This document shows positions 60,389-64,000 of a DNA stretch of 64,000 bases, in pieces. Both the position numbers and the translations under genes were made by a program. The stretch is from NCBI RefSeq assembly GCF_000757885.1, contig NZ_JQCR01000003.1, forward strand, positions 2,108,001 to 2,172,000, in the 5' to 3' direction. The stretch is from Paenibacillus wynnii. GTDB lineage: Bacteria; Bacillota; Bacilli; Paenibacillales; Paenibacillaceae. How positions within the stretch are numbered: the first letter of the stretch is position 1; each line of letters starts with the position of its first letter. The notes under the pieces are model-generated. The model ran no database searches. It was not told the DNA's origin and was given only the letters and a program-made list of their open reading frames with translations.

Positions 60389-60973
60389 TTATCGTTCCTC
60401 CCGGTTCGAAATAATGTATACTTCGTCCTTGCCGTCATATTCGGTCAAGGCTACTTCAATTTGCTCATGTGTGGAGGTCGGAACATTTTTACCGATATAA
60501 TCAGGGCGGATCGGAAGTTCCCGATGCCCGCGGTCAGCCAATACTGCCAATTGGATCATTCTAGGCCGTCCGCAATCCATCAGAGCATCCATCGCCGCAC
60601 GAATTGTGCGACCGGTGTAAAGTACATCGTCGAACAAAATCACCTTTTTATCGTGGATGCCTGTACTGCCGGAAGTGATTGTCAGAATGCTCTTAGCTAG
60701 GTTCTGATCCTTAGTTTCACTTAAGCCTTTGCCACCCTCTTCACGGTCATCCCGATAGTGCGTGATATCAAGCTCCCCGTAGGGGATGTCCACACCTTCA
60801 ATCTCTTTGATCCGTTCAGCTATTCTTTGTGCCAGATACACACCGCGTGTACGAATGCCGATCAGCAAGCAATTTTCGATTCCTTTGTTCTTTTCTAATA
60901 TTTCATGTGCGATACGCGATAGCGCCCGACGAATTGCTGTTTCATCCATAATGACATTTTTCTCAGTAACCAT
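60389..60973 (-). CDS. pyrR: Bifunctional pyr operon attenuator and uracil phosphoribosyltransferase
   Basis: PyrR binds UMP and the pyr leader RNA, promoting termination, and has weak uracil phosphoribosyltransferase activity. The 194-residue product has the PRPP loop KVILFDDVLYTGRTIRAAMD and the start DETAIRRALSRIAHEILEKN. I start at the ATG at 60973, with AGGAGGATGACG upstream; upstream in-frame codons run through the terminator in the leader and are not coding. It is the first gene of the operon. Confidence 0.96.
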   Translation of the reverse strand: MVTEKNVIMDETAIRRALSRIAHEILEKNKGIENCLLIGIRTRGVYLAQRIAERIKEIEGVDIPYGELDITHYRDDREEGGKGLSETKDQNLAKSILTITSGSTGIHDKKVILFDDVLYTGRTIRAAMDALMDCGRPRMIQLAVLADRGHRELPIRPDYIGKNVPTSTHEQIEVALTEYDGKDEVYIISNREER

Positions 60974-61021
60974 AATCTCGTCATCCTCCTGCTTGTACGC
61001 CTTGTCCAGAGTTCCCGGAAA

Positions 61022-61195
61022 ACAAAAAACTCCTTGCCCAAGGTAGGCAAGGAGTGAAATCCGCAGAATTAAGAAAGATGGCGTGGCCGCGCGCATAAAA
61101 AGATTATCCGTATACATACGGATACTCTTCTAAGAGTCGCGAACCTCGATTCACGTTACCTTGCCAGCCTCACGGGACTGAATTAAAGGCGCTAT
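61022..61195 (-). promoter_or_regulatory. pyr leader with PyrR-binding site and attenuator
   Basis: On the minus strand the PyrR anti-antiterminator box AGTCCCGTGAGGCT (61166-61179) matches the known ARUCCNGNGAGGYU consensus. About 110 bases further, CTCCTTGCCTACCTTGGGCAAGGAG with TTTTTTG (61023-61056) forms the terminator. A pyrimidine-rich excess would thus stop transcription before pyrR. Only one such leader is seen for the whole operon. Confidence 0.92.
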
Positions 61196-61264
61196 TCATT
61201 TAACAGAAGTATGACAGAACTCATAACGTGTGTCAACTCTGTTAACTCAGTTATGCGAACAATG

Positions 61265-61513
61265 TCATTTTATGAAGCTTACAACGATTAAGATAAGGAA
61301 AAGCACGGGAATCCCAAATACAATGGCATAGCCTACATATTTCAGAGGTCCAGGCAGATGGTTTAAATCTATTTTCTTAGGCAGACCACCGGACTCGATT
61401 TGCTGAATTAACCTGATTTTTTCATCTTTGTAGCCGGAATTAGAATCAACCGGTACTTCCATCTTCCGCTCGGTTTCATGAATTTTATATGAATCTTTGG
61501 AATTCGTATTCAT
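61265..61513 (-). CDS. Small tail-anchored hypothetical protein
   Basis: An 82-residue protein, polar and charged (KDSYKIHETERKMEVPVD) in the first 55 residues and ending in a membrane helix YVGYAIVFGIPVLFLILIVV. GGAGGAGGGATTCG precedes the ATG. It lies just ahead of the pyr leader on the same strand but is a separate unit. No family recognised. Confidence 0.6.
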   Translation of the reverse strand: MNTNSKDSYKIHETERKMEVPVDSNSGYKDEKIRLIQQIESGGLPKKIDLNHLPGPLKYVGYAIVFGIPVLFLILIVVSFIK

Positions 61514-61606
61514 TCGAATCCCTCCTCCAAATGCTAATTATTAACATATTTCTTATCATACCATGGTCGAACTGGAGGCGACACAAGATAAAGCTGGTAT
61601 ACACCA

Positions 61607-61644
61607 CGCAAACCATGCTTCAGGAACGGAATTGTTGTACTTTC
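61607..61644. repeat. Left remnant of the 52-bp tandem repeat
   Basis: CGCAAACCATGCTTCAGGAA and ATTGTTGTACTTTC are exactly the repeat unit of the array at 63291. The transposon at 61645 interrupts the array here; the missing continuation resumes at 63286. Confidence 0.9.
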
Positions 61645-63285
61645 GAGTCAATTTCATAATGCCCTGTGAATTAAAGCTGCAGTACTCCAAAAGCATATAT
61701 TCTATTTTTAAAAATTAGGCGATTTGCTTCTTTTTTGAGATCTCTTGGTTTAGCTTTTCAAGTGCATACTTACACAAGTTGTAGGTGAGACAACTAAGTT
61801 CGAAATCCACCCTGGAACGTGTGTTTAACTGACGGCTACCCCCCATATTGAAATAAAGCTTCAAGTAGGCAAATACGCGTTCAATCGCTGTTCGCTTCTT
61901 AAATAACTTCTTAAACTTGCTACTTCCACGCGCCGGTGCTGTATACCGGCGAAGGTCTGTTTCGATTCGAATTTTGTGTACTTTCTGGCAACCTTTGTCG
62001 CTAAACGTACAGGTTTTACATTCTTTGGGACTTGTGTATTTTAGTGTTCCATATTTTTCATCAAAGCTATCGTAACTGTAGAGATGCCCTTGTTTACAAA
62101 TCGGACGGCCTTCTTCATCCTGGCCCTCGGGCACTTCTTTCGCGTGCTGAATCATCGGAATTAACGCATAGGCTCCATTCCTTCGAGCCTGCTGGTAGAC
62201 CGCTCCAGAATCATACCCTTTGTCTGCAAGCACATACTTCACCGTTAATTGAGGAAATTTTTGCTCCAACCCTTTCAGTAAAACAATAGCCAGTCACTGG
62301 TCCGATACATGCCCAGAACTAAACAAACTGCTGACTATAAATTGACTTTGCGTGTCTACGAGCAGATTCGCTTTATATCCGTACCAGTACATCATCCGAC
62401 CATTTCCCCGGGGGTCGCCTTTGCCACCGGTACTGGGATACTGGGGCATCTGAGCCAGCAGTTCATCGTAGCTGACGTCCAGCATTTCTGCTACTTTTTT
62501 CTCGAAGATGGTTAAGGATGCTTCGTATGCCGCCATTTGTTCTTCCCAAGCCGCCTTTTCCGTTTGAGGTACCCGTCCACGTTTATTCCGTTTGGGTTTT
62601 TCTGGTTTTTCGGGTATTGGGGCGGGCTGTTTTTCTTTAAGTAGGGCTTTGGCTGCTTTTTGGGGTTTTGCTGCCTTTCTGGGTTTCGTTTGTTCTTTTA
62701 TTTTCGGATGACAATCCCAAGCCTCCAAATGAGAAGAATCCACCGCAAGTGTTTCGCCAGAAATAAACCCCTCCGCAATCGCCTGCTCAACAATCTGGTC
62801 CATCACGTTATTCAGCACCCCACACTGGTGCAGTTTTGTTGTAAGTCGTGAGTAGGCGGGACCACTTGGAATTCGATCGGATTCCGTAAACCGGCAACGT
62901 TTTCGAAAGGACTCATTGTCATGCAAGCGTCGAATGATATCTTTCACCGAAGGGATACGCTCCATTTTGCCAATCACTAAAGAGTAAATCATCGCCCGAG
63001 TATTGAGTTCTTCAGGCCGTCCCCGCACCGTACGTTTGTTAATTGCACGTAGAATCGTATTCATCGGGAGATAGTCCAGTACTGCCACACATTTGGGTTC
63101 AGCTTGCATGTTCATTAAATCTTCCATGGAGAATAGCTCTTCTTGTTGTATACTATACATGGGGTCCTCCTTCTTTCTCTCGTTTTGGTGTGGTAACTTA
63201 AACTTCGAGAAATTGGGTAGGTACTCCTTTTTTGTGTGCTCAAAATCCCTTATACATCAAGGGTTTTGAATTATGAAATTGACTC
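61645..63285 (-). mobile_element. IS1182-like insertion sequence, 1641 bp
   Basis: The ends are perfect 16-base inverted repeats: GAGTCAATTTCATAAT at 61645 and its complement at 63270-63285. The five bases CTTTC occur on both sides (61640-61644 and 63286-63290), a clean target duplication. Removing the element and one CTTTC restores an unbroken 52-bp repeat unit. Inside lies one transposase frame broken by a TGA. Family is assigned from the DDE transposase style only. Confidence 0.93.
61715..63160 (-). pseudogene. IS1182-like transposase interrupted by an in-frame TGA
   Basis: The frame starts at ATG 63160 after AAGGAGG and would give about 481 residues, but a TGA at 62294-62296 ends the first part at residue 288. 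Translation past it stays in the same frame and continues LAIVLLKGLEQKFPQLTVKY, so this is a single nonsense change. The N-part has a DUF772-like DNA-binding start and the DDE Asp in LAVDSSHLEAW; the C-part has LADKGYDSGAVY (second Asp) and RTAIERVFAYLK (Glu). All three catalytic residues survive but lie in separate pieces. Confidence 0.88.
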
Positions 63286-63290
63286 CTTTC

Positions 63291-63680
63291 TGCAGGATTT
63301 CAGGTGCAAACCATGCTTCGGAGCGGGATTGTTGTACTTTGTGCAGGATCTCAGGCGCAAACCATGCTTCAGGTGCGGAATTGTTGTAGTTTGTGCAGGA
63401 TCTCGAACACAAACGGTGCCTCAGGTGCGGATTTGTTGTAGTTTGTGCAGGATCTCGAACACAAACGGTGCCTCGGGAGCGGGATTGTTGTACTTTTTGC
63501 AGGATTTCAGGCGCAAACCATGCCTCAGGAACGGGATTGTTGTACTTTCTGCAGGATTTCAGGCGCAAACCATGCCTCAGGTGCGGAATTGTTGTACTTT
63601 CTGCAGGATCTCAGGCGCAAACCATGCTTCGGGAGCGGGATTGTTGTACTTTCTGCAGGATTTCGGGAACAAATCCCTCT
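63291..63680. repeat. 52-bp tandem repeat array, about 7.5 units
   Basis: Each unit runs TGCAGGATTTCAGGCGCAAA, CCATGCTTCGGGAGCGGGAT, TGTTGTACTTTC, with small differences; two units read CTCGAACACAAACGGTGCC. With the left remnant at 61607 the original array had at least eight units. All three plus-strand frames stay open across it because 52 is not a multiple of three and no stop occurs. It is not CRISPR, as no spacers separate the units. The region 63161-63690 has no gene. Confidence 0.93.
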
Positions 63681-63702
63681 TTCGTTACATTAGTTCATTC
63701 CA

Positions 63703-63733
63703 CAAAAAAGCCTACCGGCAACGGTAGGCTTTA
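63703..63733 (-). terminator. Terminator of the aminotransferase gene
   Basis: Minus strand AAAGCCTACC GTTGCC GGTAGGCTTTTTTG. It lies about 20 bases past the stop at 63755. Confidence 0.9.
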
Positions 63734-63754
63734 CTATTTTATATATTCAAGACA

Positions 63755-64000
63755 TTAAAATTCAAACTCAACGTCACTCAACCGTCTCTGAATTTCAGAG
63801 ATTACACGTTTTTCTTCCTCTTCACCTTTAGCGATAAAGGTAACTGAGAAACGGACGAAAGATCCGGCATCATCCCAAGGCACACTGGAAATCAATTTCT
63901 CCCGAATCAGGAACTGCGAGAAGTCTTCGCCGGATTCAAAACGACGTCCGCCTTTAATACCTTTTGGAGCTTCTACGTAAAGGAAGAAAGAACCCTTTGG
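63755..64000 (-). CDS. C-terminus of an LL-diaminopimelate aminotransferase-like protein (cut by window)
   Basis: The last 81 residues are present; the start lies beyond position 64000. They read PKGSFFLYVEAPKGIKGG, then EDFSQFLIREKLISSVPWDD, AGSFVRFSVTFIAKGEEEEK and a KRVISEIQRRLSDVEFEF end. This is the end of a class I PLP aminotransferase, most like LL-diaminopimelate aminotransferases of Paenibacillaceae, which make LL-diaminopimelate for lysine and wall synthesis. The exact substrate cannot be confirmed from this piece. Confidence 0.8.
   Translation of the reverse strand, partial: PKGSFFLYVEAPKGIKGGRRFESGEDFSQFLIREKLISSVPWDDAGSFVRFSVTFIAKGEEEEKRVISEIQRRLSDVEFEF

Noticed and set aside
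63291..63680. CRISPR array
   Set aside because: Units are directly adjacent with no unique spacers, and no cas genes lie nearby.
63236..63758. Several plus- and minus-strand frames in the 52-bp array
   Set aside because: Frames are open only because the unit lacks stops; the repeated peptide rotates through frames and no start signal is present.

Overview
The window looks like a chromosomal segment of a spore-forming Gram-positive bacterium, most likely Paenibacillus or a close relative. The reasons are strong AGGAGG ribosome binding sites with frequent GTG and TTG starts, an H-type small acid-soluble spore protein, a YjcZ-like small protein, a YolD-like protein, a collagen-like protein with DUF4183, CgeB-type glycosylation and a PyrR-controlled pyr operon. 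This assignment is inference from gene content; no database was searched.

Layout. 1-8,000: a DUF4349 lipoprotein, metE under a cobalamin riboswitch, uppP, an AIM24-like protein, a YitT-like membrane protein with a long leader, and a Crp-like regulator. 8,100-11,900: a fructose operon (fruR-fruK-EIIBC-EIIA) with likely operators. 11,950-22,600: mixed housekeeping and hypothetical genes (stalk-domain protein, AI-2E transporter, Ung, RNase H, TetR, lipoprotein, metallophosphoesterase, AlkC-like protein, nitrilase-like protein). 22,700-37,100: a surface or spore-coat region with TNF/C1q-like and DUF4183 proteins, a collagen-like protein with 36-bp repeats, a Ser/His-rich peptide, a Ser/Thr kinase and a ten-gene AT-rich nonulosonic (pseudaminic) acid and glycosyltransferase cluster. 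37,260-40,600: MurNAc recycling (murQ-murP-murR). 40,700-51,900: small genes, three tRNAs, a decayed SDR gene, sspH, nucB-like, erythromycin-esterase-like and sugar-binding-protein genes. 52,100-61,200: pyrR-pyrB-pyrC-carA-carB-pyrF-pyrE behind a PyrR-binding attenuator. 61,265-64,000: a small membrane protein, a transposon inserted in a 52-bp tandem repeat array, and the C-terminus of an LL-diaminopimelate aminotransferase cut by the window end.

How genes work together. The pse genes should make CMP-pseudaminic acid. Three neighbouring glycosyltransferases, including a CgeB-type enzyme, could place it on a surface acceptor, and the flanking collagen-like and TNF-like proteins are natural candidates for spore-surface glycoproteins (inference).

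Beyond genes, the window holds a family of imperfect intergenic palindromes (about 4,359, 18,550, 35,327 and probably 1-118), two tandem arrays of 51-52-bp units, a tRNA-Leu-like relic with a compensated variable arm, and an insertion sequence whose 16-bp inverted repeats and 5-bp target duplication can be read directly.
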